From the NCBI GenBank assembly GCA_003344405.1, contig NOWV01000016.1, positions 62,001 to 126,000 on the forward strand: a stretch of DNA of 64,000 nucleotides, given 5' to 3'. The translations under genes were made by a program, and so were the position numbers. Below, piece after piece: positions 53,112 through 64,000 of this stretch; position 1 is the first letter of the stretch; every line of letters starts with the position of its first letter. Source of the DNA: Trichoplax sp. H2 (taxonomy: Eukaryota > Placozoa > Uniplacotomia > Trichoplacea). A model generated the notes under the pieces. The model was given only the letters and a program-made list of their open reading frames with translations, was not told where the DNA came from and did no database searches.

Positions 53112-53320
53112 ATGGATGGAGCCAATTTTATTGCCGGTATTTTCAGCGGTACAATATACGGTCTTACAACTACCACACTTTCTGATTTTATTCCAGTAAG
53201 TTTTGTCTATTATCTGTCTCGTATGATTGTATATAGCACGATCTATCTAGTCTTTTATATGCTAAATTGAACTCTTTATTAATTCTTTTATTCTTTTATA
53301 ATATCCTTTAGGGCAAGTAA
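53112..53320 (+). CDS. Candidate two-exon 30-residue membrane microprotein
   Basis: ATG at 53112 opens 28 codons: MDGANFIAGIFSGTIYGLTT then TTLSDFIP. A consensus donor follows (CCA|GTAAGT, 53196). A polypyrimidine tract and TTTAG lead into GGC AAG TAA at 53312–53320, giving a 30-aa product ending PGK. The hydrophobic middle could span a membrane. Correct donor, acceptor and phase are suggestive, but two matching sites are not rare in AT-rich DNA. Alternatively, this is a non-coding leader exon of GLMN, 1.6 kb downstream. Confidence 0.3.
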
Positions 53321-53726
53321 AGTCGGTGAACATTCTCTCTCCCCTAGCAAAAAATGGAAACAAATAAAACAAAGTACAATAGCGGCTGATATTGGTTTTC
53401 AACGGGATACGTGCGTGATGCCGTAGCTGCACAACACTTTTAAGACGCCTACGATATTACCACAACAGTATAGTTTGGCATGACTCGGAAGGTAAGGTAC
53501 AGAATACGATCCTATAGTACAATCAAAATTAATGTCACTATTGGCGTATTCACTTCCTGCGGTACTCCTTCGATAGAGTTTTGCATTCATTCATGAATTA
53601 ATTATCCCATAGGGTAGAGTATGGTAGTAATAACGTCATGATTATTATTATTTTTATATTGTTGGTAATTTTGAATTGTAGTGAGTACATGTCACTCTTT
53701 AACATCCTTCAATTTAATAGTAGTGA

Positions 53727-54262
53727 TGTTCCGTGCTGAAGCAGATATAATATATATATATAGATATATATGTAAAGTGGATGTCTTTGGTTGAAATTGA
53801 ACAGCTTTTATGATGTTCAGCGCTGAAGCAGATATAATATATATATAGATAGATAGGATAAAGTGGATGTCTTTGGTTGAAAATTGAACAACTTTTATGA
53901 TGTTCAGCGCTGAAGCAGATATAATATATATATAGATAGATAGGATAAAGTGGATGTCTTTGGTTGAAAATTGAACAACTTTTATGATGTTCAGCGCTGA
54001 AGCAGATATAATATATATATAGATAGATAGGACAAAGTGGATGTTTTTGGTTGAAAATTGAACAACTTTTATGATGTTCAGCGCTGAAGCAGATATAATA
54101 TATAACATAGGTTATATATATAGATATATAGGATAAAGTGGATGTCTTTGGTTGAAAATTGAACAACTTTTATGATGTTCAGCGCTGAAGCAGATATAAT
54201 ATATATATAGATATATAGGACAAAGTGGATGTTTTTGGTTGAAAATTGAACAACTTTTATTA
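53727..54262. repeat. 87-bp satellite, six copies
   Basis: Copies start at gttcagcgctgaag (variant gttccgtgctgaag in the first) at 53727, 53815, 53902, 53989, 54076 and 54177. The period is 87 bp, with about 14 bp extra (aacataggttatat) in one copy. Each has (ta)n-rich DNA, then gataaagtggatgtctttgg, then gaaaattgaacaacttttat. Because 87 is divisible by 3, the minus strand stays open in two frames, producing overlapping ORFs of 138 and 150 codons with a 29-residue repeat. They are probably not genes. Confidence 0.92.
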
Positions 54263-54394
54263 TGGAAAAATTCAACAAAGTCATAAAGTGTTTCCACAGT
54301 AATTTCCGTAGTTTACATAGACTTGAGTAAAAAAAAGCAAAAGTTGTACTGAGGTGTAGTAAGGAAGGCGATAGTGTACTGTAGGTGGTGTTAA

Positions 54395-54460
54395 CTTAAC
54401 TAGCCAAGTACAGTACAGTATGTATGTACTCTACTGTATCTGTATTGGTATCGGTATACT
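54395..54460. promoter_or_regulatory. GTAC cluster upstream of GLMN
   Basis: gccaagtacagtacagtatg, then tatgtactctactgtatctg, about 510–570 bp before the GLMN start codon. It is the same unit as the clusters upstream of ATF6 and between the divergent gene pairs. Confidence 0.45.
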
Positions 54461-54966
54461 ATAGACTTCATCATGGATGAGCCCCCTGACTACTCGATCT
54501 ACGCGTAGTAGTCCATGAAACAGCTTAAAGTATTTCGTTTTAGACAACCTTTTCCTCCAATTTGGAGATTTGCTTGTTTATCTTGCTACATTACTCCTTT
54601 CTGTCCTTTGTACATTTTGACGGCTCTCTCTAGACATTATTCTACCACTTTATTTAGAAGTAGAGAGCTGTCTGCCCTCATCATATCTCCATCTCCATGG
54701 GTCCGTACTGGCAACACTCTGTAGCTGACTAGCAGTAACCAATCACGTCATCGACTCTTAATTCATTCAATCTTCTCTAATCGTAGGTGAAAATTCTGCT
54801 GACATTTTTCGTCTTATTAGGTGCTTACATGATCGTTTACTATAATTGACTCATTTTGAAAGCTATTCTCTTTCATTAACTTTATAATGAATGTATTGGG
54901 ATATTTTTAGACTCTTTTAGCATCTTATATTACGCCTATGGTGACCAGAGTAAATGAAAACCAACC

Positions 54967-57900
54967 ATGCAGGAAGAAGCGAATGAAATTCTAACCGAGA
55001 AAGACAATTTCATCTCGCAATATGTACGTCTACAACTAATTTATAAAATCGGCTTCTACTACATTACTGATCGAATAGTCAGCAGTTTCTAAGCGATAAA
55101 GATGCATGAATTTGTACAGTTCACTCCAATCATGGCAGGATAGACAGTAATAGTAATACTGTAACTTAGAATCCAAATGACGATAAGATCAAATTGCAAT
55201 CTTCTTGCTAGATCCAACTTTGGCAAATCTTTGCATCAGATATCCGATTGCATTTTATATTTTACAAAGTTATCATGTATATTACGTTTAATGTCAACAG
55301 AATAGGCCACCGTAAGACAGAAAATACATATGAGATATGTAAATAGAGGATGCAAGTATCGCTATCTTTTTCTATTTCTCTTACTATACAATCATTGGTA
55401 AATTAAAAGAGATGTCGTAAATCTTTCATGGGTTAACATAGACATTGAAACATTTTGCAAACTGATCAGTTTATCTTTATTGTACTCTAGTGGTATATAC
55501 TATAGCCTACTATAAATGATGTGTAAATCACTTCAAAGGACAATCTTTGTAGGACAGCCTGGCACAGGATAAAGTATTTTGATATTTTTGACCTGTCCCA
55601 ATCTATGTTGACGTACAGGCATCCAATAGCGAAGAATGCGGAGTTCACTTTCCGATATTAATACAGAAATTATTAGACCTCGGATTGACGGAAGCTATCG
55701 GTCAATTTCTAGTCGGAGATGACTATCAGGTAATTCCAATAGTATAGACGTATCTACTATCATAAACTCAATAATCTGCGACTGACTGTATAGCTATTCT
55801 TCTACCTGTGCAAATATGATTACCATAATCCGATACTTTAAACTTAGTCTAAACTTAGTCTATCAAGTATGTTCTACGAGTATAGTACTGATGCAATAGT
55901 ATGCCAAACTACCAAGACTATAAGCGTATATTTTATATAGCGATTCTGTGCAGTTGTATCAAAGACTTATACTAAATAATTAAATACATGAATGCATTAA
56001 TAATTCGGACAATTAGGAGCTGTTGGTTGAATGTGGCTGGGATCTAATTATAGTTGGTTTGTCAAATATAACTCAAAGCACTACTCAATGTAGCCATGAG
56101 AGTCTGAAGATGCGATCTATTCTACTGCATAAAGTTATCGAGGTAAGCTTTAGGTATTATAAATTAAATTAGATGATAACCTAAATTCATGCATTTACTG
56201 TTAGTGAAATATTTATCTGCCAGGTAAATAGCCCGAAAGAATCGTATTTAGCATTACTGGAAAGGTTGGAGAGTGATCTACAGCCACATCCATATAAACT
56301 TATTTTAATTGTCAAGCTTTTATCCAAAGGTATTTAAATTATATGGTGCTAATACTCAGTTAAGAATCATATTATTCCATTGCCCTATAGATAGGAAATG
56401 CATATACGAGATACTAACAAATTAATCATACTATATTTCCTACAGTTTTACGTAAAATGAAGGATAAATGTTCAAAGTTCTATCGAGCTGCTAATAATCA
56501 GCTGATCACATCATTTAAAGCAATAGATAAGCAGCATTTCGAAAATTCTAATGAAATGGTATCGATTGGTGCGTCCTTGGTATCTGATATGCAAGATTTC
56601 GACAGTGTAGCTAGTAGTTTACAGTCTGTAGATGATATGACCAAAACTTCTCTATTATTCAACATTACTAATGAGTTAATAAATTACACATTACCCGGGG
56701 AACAATCATTAGCTCAAGATGTTACTGATGTTGTAAGTTAAACTGTCACCTATTGTATGAGTTCTAACTATTAAAACTTTAGATGTTCTATTGAATATAA
56801 CTTGCAAACTAACCGAATAAAACTGTATTCCCTAGTTTATCCGAAGAAAACAGCCAGTGTTGGCTAATGAAATAATAGATTTGTTCGTATTGTATTTCTG
56901 CTTATAATTCTTATATGCTGTACATTTTCGTGTTAATACGCTTTATTCGTAGTGTATAGATTAACTATTCATACACCATGCTATATCCACAATACGATAT
57001 AGTAGCCTTATTTCATATTTGATCTATACTCCAATGATCTCCAATAATCATTACATCATTTTTGGGGAATGTTATAGTAAATTGTGCCTCCTTAGTTACC
57101 CATTAATGGAAGTTGATATACTCTACGAAGACAGCAAGACTTTGTATTATGTGCTAGCTCATAAACTTATGGTCAGTCATAAATGTGTTACATTGTCAAA
57201 ACATACTGTACAGTAATACTTGTATTTAACATAGCAAGTGCTTATTTTCAGGTTTCTATAACTAAAATGAATGGCGATGGAATGGATATATTGTCTCGTA
57301 AACCAAATTTTACTCAAAGCCACGATGAACAATTTGCATGTAAGATATTGATAACATTCATTTAGTATTCTTTCAATATTTATATATTGGTTATAATACG
57401 AGATTTTAATATCTTCCAAATTTTATTTTAATAGTTGGTGATACCATGTTATCGGAGGGATGCGCATGTTTCTCTTATCTGATTTTTGTTTGTCATATTT
57501 GTACTGACTCCATCCCATGGATTTATAGGTAGTAAACTTTGCAAAATTGCTTTAATCTAAATTCTGTAATAGTCATTAATATGTTTTATCTTTTACAGCT
57601 ACCAATATCGCCTATATTTCAACCTCCGTCATGTTGAAGTCTTCTTGAAAAGGTTAATTTAGCTTGTCATTAATATTTGTCAGATTTGCGATAGATTGAT
57701 GTATTATTGAGGTTCTAATCATAACACTTTGCATACCAGTTCGATGGCCAATGTCATAGATAAAGGATTGGTAAGTATATCCGAGTATGTTTGTATTACT
57801 AATTGTTGCAACAGTTTCATACATGTGATGAGGTTAAATTATAGCCTAATTAGCTCTAAACAGTAGTAAGGAATTTTTTAATTTTAAATTTATTAATCTT

Positions 57901-59340
57901 TAACCAAGGAACTGTACAAATTCCTCTTGAATAATATCCCTTCATCAACTTTACCAGCTGAACTTATATCGTCACGAATCTTCAGAAATAATGCTCAGGT
58001 GTTACAAAGTTTTGATTCAATTGTATCGTATCTACTGTGAGATTAATCATATTATAAAATTATTAGAATTTATTATCAATCATGTCCCATTATCAACAAG
58101 AAGCAATAGTAAGCAAGCTCGTATTAAATTCTTCCATATACGTATTAATTCCGTTATGAGATAGGCAATTACTGTTCATATAATTGCTACTTCTTTAATT
58201 AAAACAGAGGAAAAAGTCTTACAATGTTTTTCAAAGCAAAATCGACAAGTGTCAAGGAAGGGGAAAATATCTATTGATAAAGTATATTTGCATGATAATC
58301 TCCGAAATCCGTTATGATATTTTTCTTTGTTATTTGCAAAATTACTTTTTGCGATATTGTAGCTAATTATAAACTTTTAATCCCTCCTTTCTTAGGTACT
58401 TACTAACACAAAACGATCATCCTGGCATTATAGAGTTGCTGACGTTGAAACTGAAAGATGGAGTTACTAGTGCACTTAATGTAACGGATTTTAAGAAATA
58501 TCCAACTGTTTATTTAGAAATTGATACGTAATTAATATTCACTTTGATTACAGAAAAAGTGCTATCTCTGTTATAGGATTCAGAAGTTCGTTTTGCTGGA
58601 AAACATGAACTACTTGAAACTATTAAAGTTATCCTTCAAATTAAAGATGACGTAGATATCGTAAATGAAGCAAATCGATTTCTGGCTGGATTAAATTTTG
58701 TTAAATTCTTATTATTACGTGATAACGTACAAGATAACAAGGTAAACAAATGATAAAATTGTGATGATTTCCTTCTGAGTATTGTTAATAATTATCAGTG
58801 TGCCAGAAAGTTTATAATTTCTTTTTGTATTGTAAATCAATTCTCCACCTTTACTTTATTACTAAACGCACCTTTTATATCAAATTTCTTAGACGGGGAT
58901 ATGGGGTGATGTTACAGATTTTAAATGTCATATATTGGAACCGCTAAGAAAAGAATTGAGGAATAGTCACACTAGGCTCGAAATAGACTTGCAATCTTTG
59001 CAAAAGAGCAAGCAAGGTTGTCTTCATTTGGATTAGATTTGAATTAACTTTATCTTGTTTTTTGTTACAGTTTCTTAATTACGAACGTGCTATAATTTCA
59101 GGTAATTCCGACAGTATGATGATGAATAGAAATGATTTAATATCCCATTTACCTTTTCAAGATCAAATTCAAGTAAGTTTTTAATGCTAGTTTTTTGAAT
59201 TTAAAGAATATCGATTAGACTAATTGACAGAAATATTGTAGTTTTTTAGATCTGGTATGCTTAGAATAGAACTTATGAACTCAATCCTTGCTAACGTGGA
59301 AGAAATTATCGATAATGTACTCCAAGAGAAACAATTGTGA
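54967..59340 (+). CDS. GLMN: Glomulin
   Basis: About sixteen exons. The start MQEEANEILTEKDNFISQY is the best in-frame ATG; upstream is stop-rich. Later exons give LLVECGWDLIIVGLSNI, SYLALLERLE, a long exon at 56447–56735, then CACFSYLIFVCHICTDSIPW. Next are YQYRLYFNLRHVEVFLK (human: LYLLQFNMGHIEVFLQ), GLELYKFLLNNI, FVKFLLLRDNVQDNKTGIWG, HILEPLRKELRNS and a final exon ending ANVEEIIDNVLQEKQL and TGA. Exon order, the helical-repeat character and the IWG…PL..EL block match GLMN. In vertebrates, glomulin binds the RING of RBX1 and masks its E2 surface, restraining cullin-RING ligases. N-terminal conservation is weak, so an earlier start exon is possible. Confidence 0.88.
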
Positions 59341-60003
59341 AAGTATAATACCCGTCCAGATTGAGGAAAGCTCGCGCACTAGTTGTGCTACATGTACATT
59401 GTACACTGGCAATTAAGAGGTGGTTCAGTTGATATTTATATTTTTGTTGTAGATCTGCTGTACTGTACAGTATTGTAAATCATGTTAAAGTTTTTAGGCT
59501 TCGATCACACAAGATTTATTTATATAATTATAATAAATACCCTTGAAGAATTAGAATTTTTTTGTAGAAAGTTTCTACATCTTTTATTCTTTTCAAATTT
59601 AAAATAGCAGGAACAACATATAAAACATACCCTAACGTGTTTGTACAAGTTTTGTTAATGTGACCTAGAGTTCAAATGAAATAGCTAAGCGCATGTAATC
59701 ACGTTAAAAGGCAAGAAGACGTCAAATTTGCGATATTTAGTAATTGCTATTCTTTGGCTAATATGGACGATTAGCTTCTCTCGATGTAACTGCAGATACA
59801 GTACATTACTGTATTAGCATTCATCGACATCAGTTTCATGCCACTGTATTGAAATCAATTATTCCCTAGCACTTTCAATAGTGCAACTATTGTCCTATAA
59901 AAATGTTTTTTAAGGATATATTAGTAGTAGTTGGCAATTATAGTTGTAATTTTATGGTAATTCTATTATTATTATTACTTCTTTTACGACTCTCCGTTTA
60001 TGC
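59341..60003. other. Intergenic, GLMN to CHCHD5
   Basis: About 660 bp between convergent genes. It contains GTAC words at 59391–59408 (gtacattgtacactgg) and 59458–59475 (tgtactgtacagtattg). No gene is seen. Confidence 0.5.
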
Positions 60004-61480
60004 TCACTGAATCTTAGCCTTACCTTCAGCCGTAGCTTTTTCTAAAATATCTTTAGCACATTTAGCAAAGGCACGCAGCTCTTTATTGCAAGCATACGGA
60101 TTTGTTGGATTGTCGCGTAAGCAGAGGTTATACCCTGCAGAGCATTCACGTTTGATTGTAACGATAATGGGGCTGCATACATGTATTAATAACAGGATCG
60201 ATTTAGTGAACGTTATAATCGCTCATCGTACAAATTGTACAGTATTACACATTATATTAAATATAGTTAAGGTAAAACGAACGTCTTATCAAACCCCGTT
60301 TAAAGCTACAATATTGTTGTACGATTGCATAGTTCCTTTGAGTCGGTTTTAGCTTTACCTTTCAGCGGTACACTTGTTCAGATTAAATTTATGTTCCTTG
60401 CATTCTTTATACCAAGTTCTCCTATTCTTTGATACGCAATCAGCATAAGCTTCTACCTCGCTCATACAACCCTGGGCAGCGAAGTTTATAGCTTCCTCAC
60501 TGAAATTGAATATGTTTAACATTAAATAGATTGAATGCTTCCCATAGCAGATTACACGTAGAGAATAAAGAACAAGGTTAACTGTAAGAGATTAACATAA
60601 AGTACGTTATCCTATCAAATTCAGTTTATTTTTATTAATCATACAGTATATACAGTATAATGTTAGCTTATTTTAATTAATCATACAGTATAATGTCAGC
60701 TTATTTTAATGAATCATACAGTATAATGTCAGATTACACAATTACACTCTTAACATGTAGAAACACTAACTATCGTCTTTAAATACTATATCATTTTGGT
60801 AAGTAACAGACAGGTAGCGTTGCTTTAAGCTATCTTTGATGCGTTACGAGTTGCAGAATGAAGCGTAGAGCTCCATTTGTCCATTTAAGTTACTTCCTAC
60901 TTCCTAGAGAAGTCACCATTGCACATCGCATGGTATTCTTCTATCCTAGAAATGTATACGCGTATTGAATACCATACACTAGCGCCTATCGGATAAATTC
61001 TGCTCTTGTTTAGTACTACAGTATGGGACTACTCACATTACCATTGGTGAAATGCTGACACTGTGATTAACCATACGCTAAGTCATTGGATTGTAGAACT
61101 GTAAGTTGATTGTGTTATTGAATGGTCGGTCTATCACTTGCTCGACTGGAAGCTGTAGAACAAGCTTGTTTAGATAATGAATAGGACGAAAAATGGTAGC
61201 GTTGCTTTCGATTGTGCATCAGCTATTTGACTATTAATAATAATATTGAGACCGCTACGATAGTAGCATGGGAAATAAGGAAATTCAGCACATACGTGAG
61301 TATCCTTTCTGGATCAAAATGAATTTTAGAAGCAAAATCTCCAGCAGTGAACATTCTAATATTGTCTAATATGATATTAATTTATAGTCCATGTTGTACA
61401 GTGAAATTGTAGTAAACAGACACTGATCCATTTCGGTACAATAAAACTTACAGTGGAACTGCTGTCTTGTCGTCAGCCAT
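60004..61480 (-). CDS. CHCHD5: CHCHD5-type twin-cysteine mitochondrial protein
   Basis: Three exons. Exon 1 (61453–61480) encodes MADDKTAVP. Exon 2 (about 60356–60500) gives EEAINFAAQGCMSEVEAYAD, then CVSKNRRTWYKECKEHKFNL and NKCTAE: two CX9C motifs forming the first CHCH. Exon 3 (60004 to about 60174) gives PIIVTIKRECSAGYNLCLRD, then NPTNPYACNKELRAFAKCAK, ending GKAKIQ and TGA. Spacing, the PII…C linker and double-CHCH layout match CHCHD5. The family is imported to the intermembrane space by MIA40/CHCHD4. Here the third cysteine pair is CX6C instead of CX9C, a three-residue deletion relative to human. Intron 1 (about 950 bp) contains a 33-bp repeat. Confidence 0.87.
60634..60735. repeat. 33-bp tandem repeat in CHCHD5 intron 1
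   Basis: About three copies of aatcatacagtataatgtca then gcttattttaat, with period 33 (tgt motif at 60661, 60694, 60727). Confidence 0.85.
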
Positions 61481-61574
61481 GATTATTCAACCTCTTCTTT
61501 TCAATGCAGCAAGACAGTAAAATGAAGGCGTTCGGTCCGATTAACGTACGGCTGCAGGACTTTGGGCTAGCGCC

Positions 61575-61760
61575 GCCGTCTAGTACCGTGCAGTACGTCA
61601 CTGAGCTTTACAGTGTACAGTACTTTACACTGTACAGGAGTGTGCAGTGTAAAAGTCTCCTACAGCTAGTATTTATACCGCTCAGTATGAGAGCTGTATT
61701 CCCTCTTCAGCTAGTACCCAATTCATTGGACTACAGTACAGTGCAGTCTCCAAGGCTACT
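61575..61760. promoter_or_regulatory. GTAC cluster between CHCHD5 and ATP13A1
   Basis: Starts about 100 bp upstream of the CHCHD5 ATG. It contains cgtgcagtacgtcactgagc, then tacagtgtacagtactttac, then actgtacagg and ctacagtacagtgcagtctc. It lies in a divergent intergenic region, like the ODAD3/TXNL4B cluster. The ORF at 61504–61764 runs across it and is not a gene. Confidence 0.5.
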
Positions 61761-61830
61761 GTAGCTAGTATAGCCTTGACCAGAAGCCCCTGTGTGAAGA
61801 TGCTGCTGCAAACTGATGTGTAACACGTGT

Positions 61831-62125
61831 TTCCTTCAGTCAACCAGTGGCCAGTGGTCAGTCACTGGTCAGGGACGGCTGCAGCCGGGCTTGGACGCAT
61901 AGACGACGGGACAGTCCTTCCAATTGCGTGTTTCCTTCAGTCAACCACTAGTGGTCAGCGGTCAGGGACTGCTGAAGCCGGCCTTGGACGCATAGACGAC
62001 GGGACAGTCCTGCCAATTGCGTGTTTCCTTCAGTCAACCAGTTACTAGTGGTCACTGGTCACTGGTCAGGCACTGCTGAAGCCGGGCTTGGACGCATAGA
62101 CGACGGGACAGTCCTGCCAATTGCG
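61831..62125. repeat. GC-rich minisatellite, three copies
   Basis: Copies start at ttccttcagtcaacca at 61831, 61932 and 62025 (periods 101 and 93). Each has a variable block of ccagtggtcactggtc words, then ctgaagccgggcttggacgc, then gacgacgggacagtcc. Length differences come from the cagtggtca sub-repeat. It is one of the most GC-rich stretches in the window and ends about 110 bp before the ATP13A1 start. The 73-codon ORF across it is repeat-driven. Confidence 0.9.
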
Positions 62126-62232
62126 AGTGCAAGGCATCCGTATCATCACTCCGATGCAGTACAAACAAGGACAGTATTCATCACTGACTATTGAATGAGC
62201 CTATCAGTTGAATCCGTTGTCAGTCATTCAAC

Positions 62233-64000
62233 ATGGCTTCCAAGGCTAGTGAAATGCCAGTCAGTGATGATATCCAATATATTCGCTTATATATACCACG
62301 ACAAGTCTATTTACATGGTTATGTGGCTCCTTTTTTAATATTCTACATGATCTGGCTTTATGTCTGGCTGGTAATGTATGGCGTTCAAGAGTATTTTGAA
62401 GCTGGATTGATAGCTGTTGCCGGAATTGGCATTTTGCAAATTTTAACTTGCTTGTCTTGTTTTTGGTCAGTCCATGTTCGATGTGCCCTCACCTGTAAAT
62501 CGGTAACCATTCTATTTTCCAACTAGATGGAATGGATAAGTTAGTTCAGTAATGCATTTCTTACGGTAGAATCTGCAGCCCTGCTAAAATAAATTCTTTC
62601 AGTCATATTGTAATATCTACGCGTGCTATCGATCCAAGCAGTTGATTTACTGTATTCGTATTATATTGTACATTATAATTAATGATTCAAGTGAAAGTAA
62701 TAAAAATCATATATTGTGTCTTAATAATTTACACTTACTCTACGTCAGCTACGTATACGTGTTTATAATATCAACAGTATGTGATGGTAATAACAGTTGT
62801 TAAGCCTAGCTTAAAGTACAGTAGGACTAACATTTTGTATGTAGCGAGATGATGTGTAGAGTTTTTCAAGCTAATGATGATACATACAGTCTTGATCCAT
62901 CCCAGACAGCCTCTGATTTACATATACATACTGTATATTGAAAGGTATTGGATGTCCATCAAGCAACTGTCGCTAAAGTGGTTCCAACTCCGAATAATGG
63001 TTATCCAGAAATTGTCAAAATACATCATGATAAGGTAGAAAGAGATCTTCAATTGCTGAATAAATAGGCATCTGATTATTTTAAGTCATCTTATTTTCTT
63101 AGTATAAAAAAATTGGATAGTAACATCAAAGTATTGGTAGGCTCCTATTTTAAATTGATCTTGCATCTTACACATTGGCATATGACGCAAGCATCCTTCA
63201 GTGCTCGACATTGCACATTTTACTATCAATAAATACCTTAGTGTAAACTTCAGTACGCGTACAGTACGAGTATGGCTGATAACAAGAATAATAAACATTA
63301 CTATCAAGTCATAACGATTTAAAAGGACATCGATTGCAATTGGAACTTAATAATTATATAATTTATATAATTTATTTAATGGGATTTCAAAGTCAATGAT
63401 TATCAGCTATACTTTGTTAAGCGTTGTAGATTTTAAAATCCGCACTAGCCAGCTTTTTCGGATTTAATTTAGCTCTGAGTTTGCTTGTGCAATTTCACAA
63501 CATCGGCGATTAAATAAACTATATTACTTATTTATAGGATGAAGATTCCAATCGTTCCATAATATGGTTCTCTTTTCAAAAGACCAAATATTTATACGAT
63601 GCTGAGGAAAAGAAACAGTTTCATAGTGTTCCCTTTCCTGTAGATCGTAAAATGCACTTCTATAAGAATTGGAAAGGCTTCAATGAAGTCCATGAAATTG
63701 AACATACTAATCGGATATTTGGAGACAACAAGTTAGTATTTACGCACTAAATTATTCATTTTTTGTAACTTAGAGTAAATGTTTCAACAGTTTTATCATA
63801 TTTTGTTTACTATGCTGATGCGATATAAACTATAGTTTATACTTTTCCTTGTTACTATGTTATTCTCATATAAACTAGCCTAGAATTGATCCAACAATTG
63901 CAAAATGGAATGATTTGTTTTAAATAATTACAATCTGACCGATATATAATCAACGAAATATTTTAATATATAGGCTAGAGTTGATAGTACCAGAATTTTC
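62233..64000 (+). CDS. ATP13A1: P5A-type ATPase ATP13A1 (5' part, runs off window)
   Basis: Four exons are visible. Exon 1 (62233 to about 62502) encodes MASKASEMPVSDDIQYI, two hydrophobic helices (FLIFYMIWLYVWLVMYG; LIAVAGIGILQILTCLSCFW) and SVHVRCALTCKS (human: SVHAHCALTCTP). Exon 2 (about 62946–63033) has VAKVVPTPNNGYPEIVKI. Exon 3 (63539–63731) has FSFQKTKYLYDAEEKKQFHS, then VPFPVD and RIFGDNK. Exon 4 starts at 63974 (LELIVPEF). This is the N-terminal P5A-specific domain of ATP13A1/Spf1, an ER transmembrane-helix dislocase that extracts mis-inserted proteins. The phosphorylation and ATP-binding domains lie beyond the right edge. The ORF past 62502 (to 62526) is intron read-through. Confidence 0.94.

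Noticed and set aside
53692-54297. Overlapping minus-strand ORFs of 61–150 codons with a repeated peptide
   Set aside because: They are produced by the 87-bp satellite whose period is a multiple of three; two frames are equally open, and composition follows the DNA repeat.
1-64000. CRISPR array, operon, or prokaryotic defence system
   Set aside because: All identified genes are eukaryotic and intron-bearing; the repeat arrays are contiguous satellites without unique spacers.
1-64000. tRNA or snRNA genes
   Set aside because: No cloverleaf with A/B box words or recognisable snRNA sequence was found by eye; a covariance-model scan would settle it.

Overview
The window is AT-rich nuclear DNA from an early-branching animal. 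The genes have many short GT–AG introns, often about 40–300 bp. A PBX-type TALE homeobox gene, a class A GPCR and an ATF6-type membrane bZIP factor point to Metazoa. Small introns, base composition, gene packing and very high conservation of housekeeping proteins fit a placozoan (Trichoplax/Hoilungia type). That assignment is an inference from style and content, not from a search. Most ORFs over 60 codons are chance openings; the real genes had to be read exon by exon.

Layout. 0.6–3.2 kb (-): ODAD3/CCDC151, a ciliary outer-dynein-arm docking coiled coil. It is head-to-head with TXNL4B (4.0–5.1 kb, +), a dim1-type splicing protein. 6.5–10.1 kb (-): ABHD16, a membrane lipase of about 14 or more small exons, with its first exon(s) not found. 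12–13.3 kb: a GTAC-rich cluster followed by two tandem-repeat arrays. 13.6–14.7 kb (-): a decayed multi-pass membrane protein resembling a GPCR. 14.7–25.3 kb: almost gene-free, apart from a 58-residue secreted peptide ORF at 18.8 kb (-). 25.4–27.1 kb (+): SNRNP35, a U11/U12 minor-spliceosome protein. 27.6–28.6 kb (-): an intronless class A GPCR. 28.6–33.4 kb: no convincing gene.

33.9–40.4 kb (+): ATF6, with a non-canonical GC–AG intron exactly between the basic region and the leucine zipper. 42.0–44.3 kb (-): PBX. 44.3–53.1 kb: gene-poor, with one unexplained 175-codon ORF, G-tracts and a 160-bp tandem duplication. 53.1–53.3 kb: possible two-exon 30-residue microprotein. 53.7–54.3 kb: a six-copy 87-bp satellite. 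55.0–59.3 kb (+): GLMN (glomulin), an RBX1/cullin-ligase regulator. 60.0–61.5 kb (-): CHCHD5, an intermembrane-space twin-cysteine protein. 62.2 kb to the edge (+): the 5' end of ATP13A1, an ER P5A-ATPase.

The genes do not form an operon or shared pathway. Several neighbours are divergent pairs with short shared promoters (ODAD3/TXNL4B, CHCHD5/ATP13A1). A recurrent signal not explained by coding sequence is a family of dense clusters of GTACAGTAC/GTACTGTAC units. Several lie just upstream of gene starts and are candidates for promoter elements or for a dispersed repeat family.
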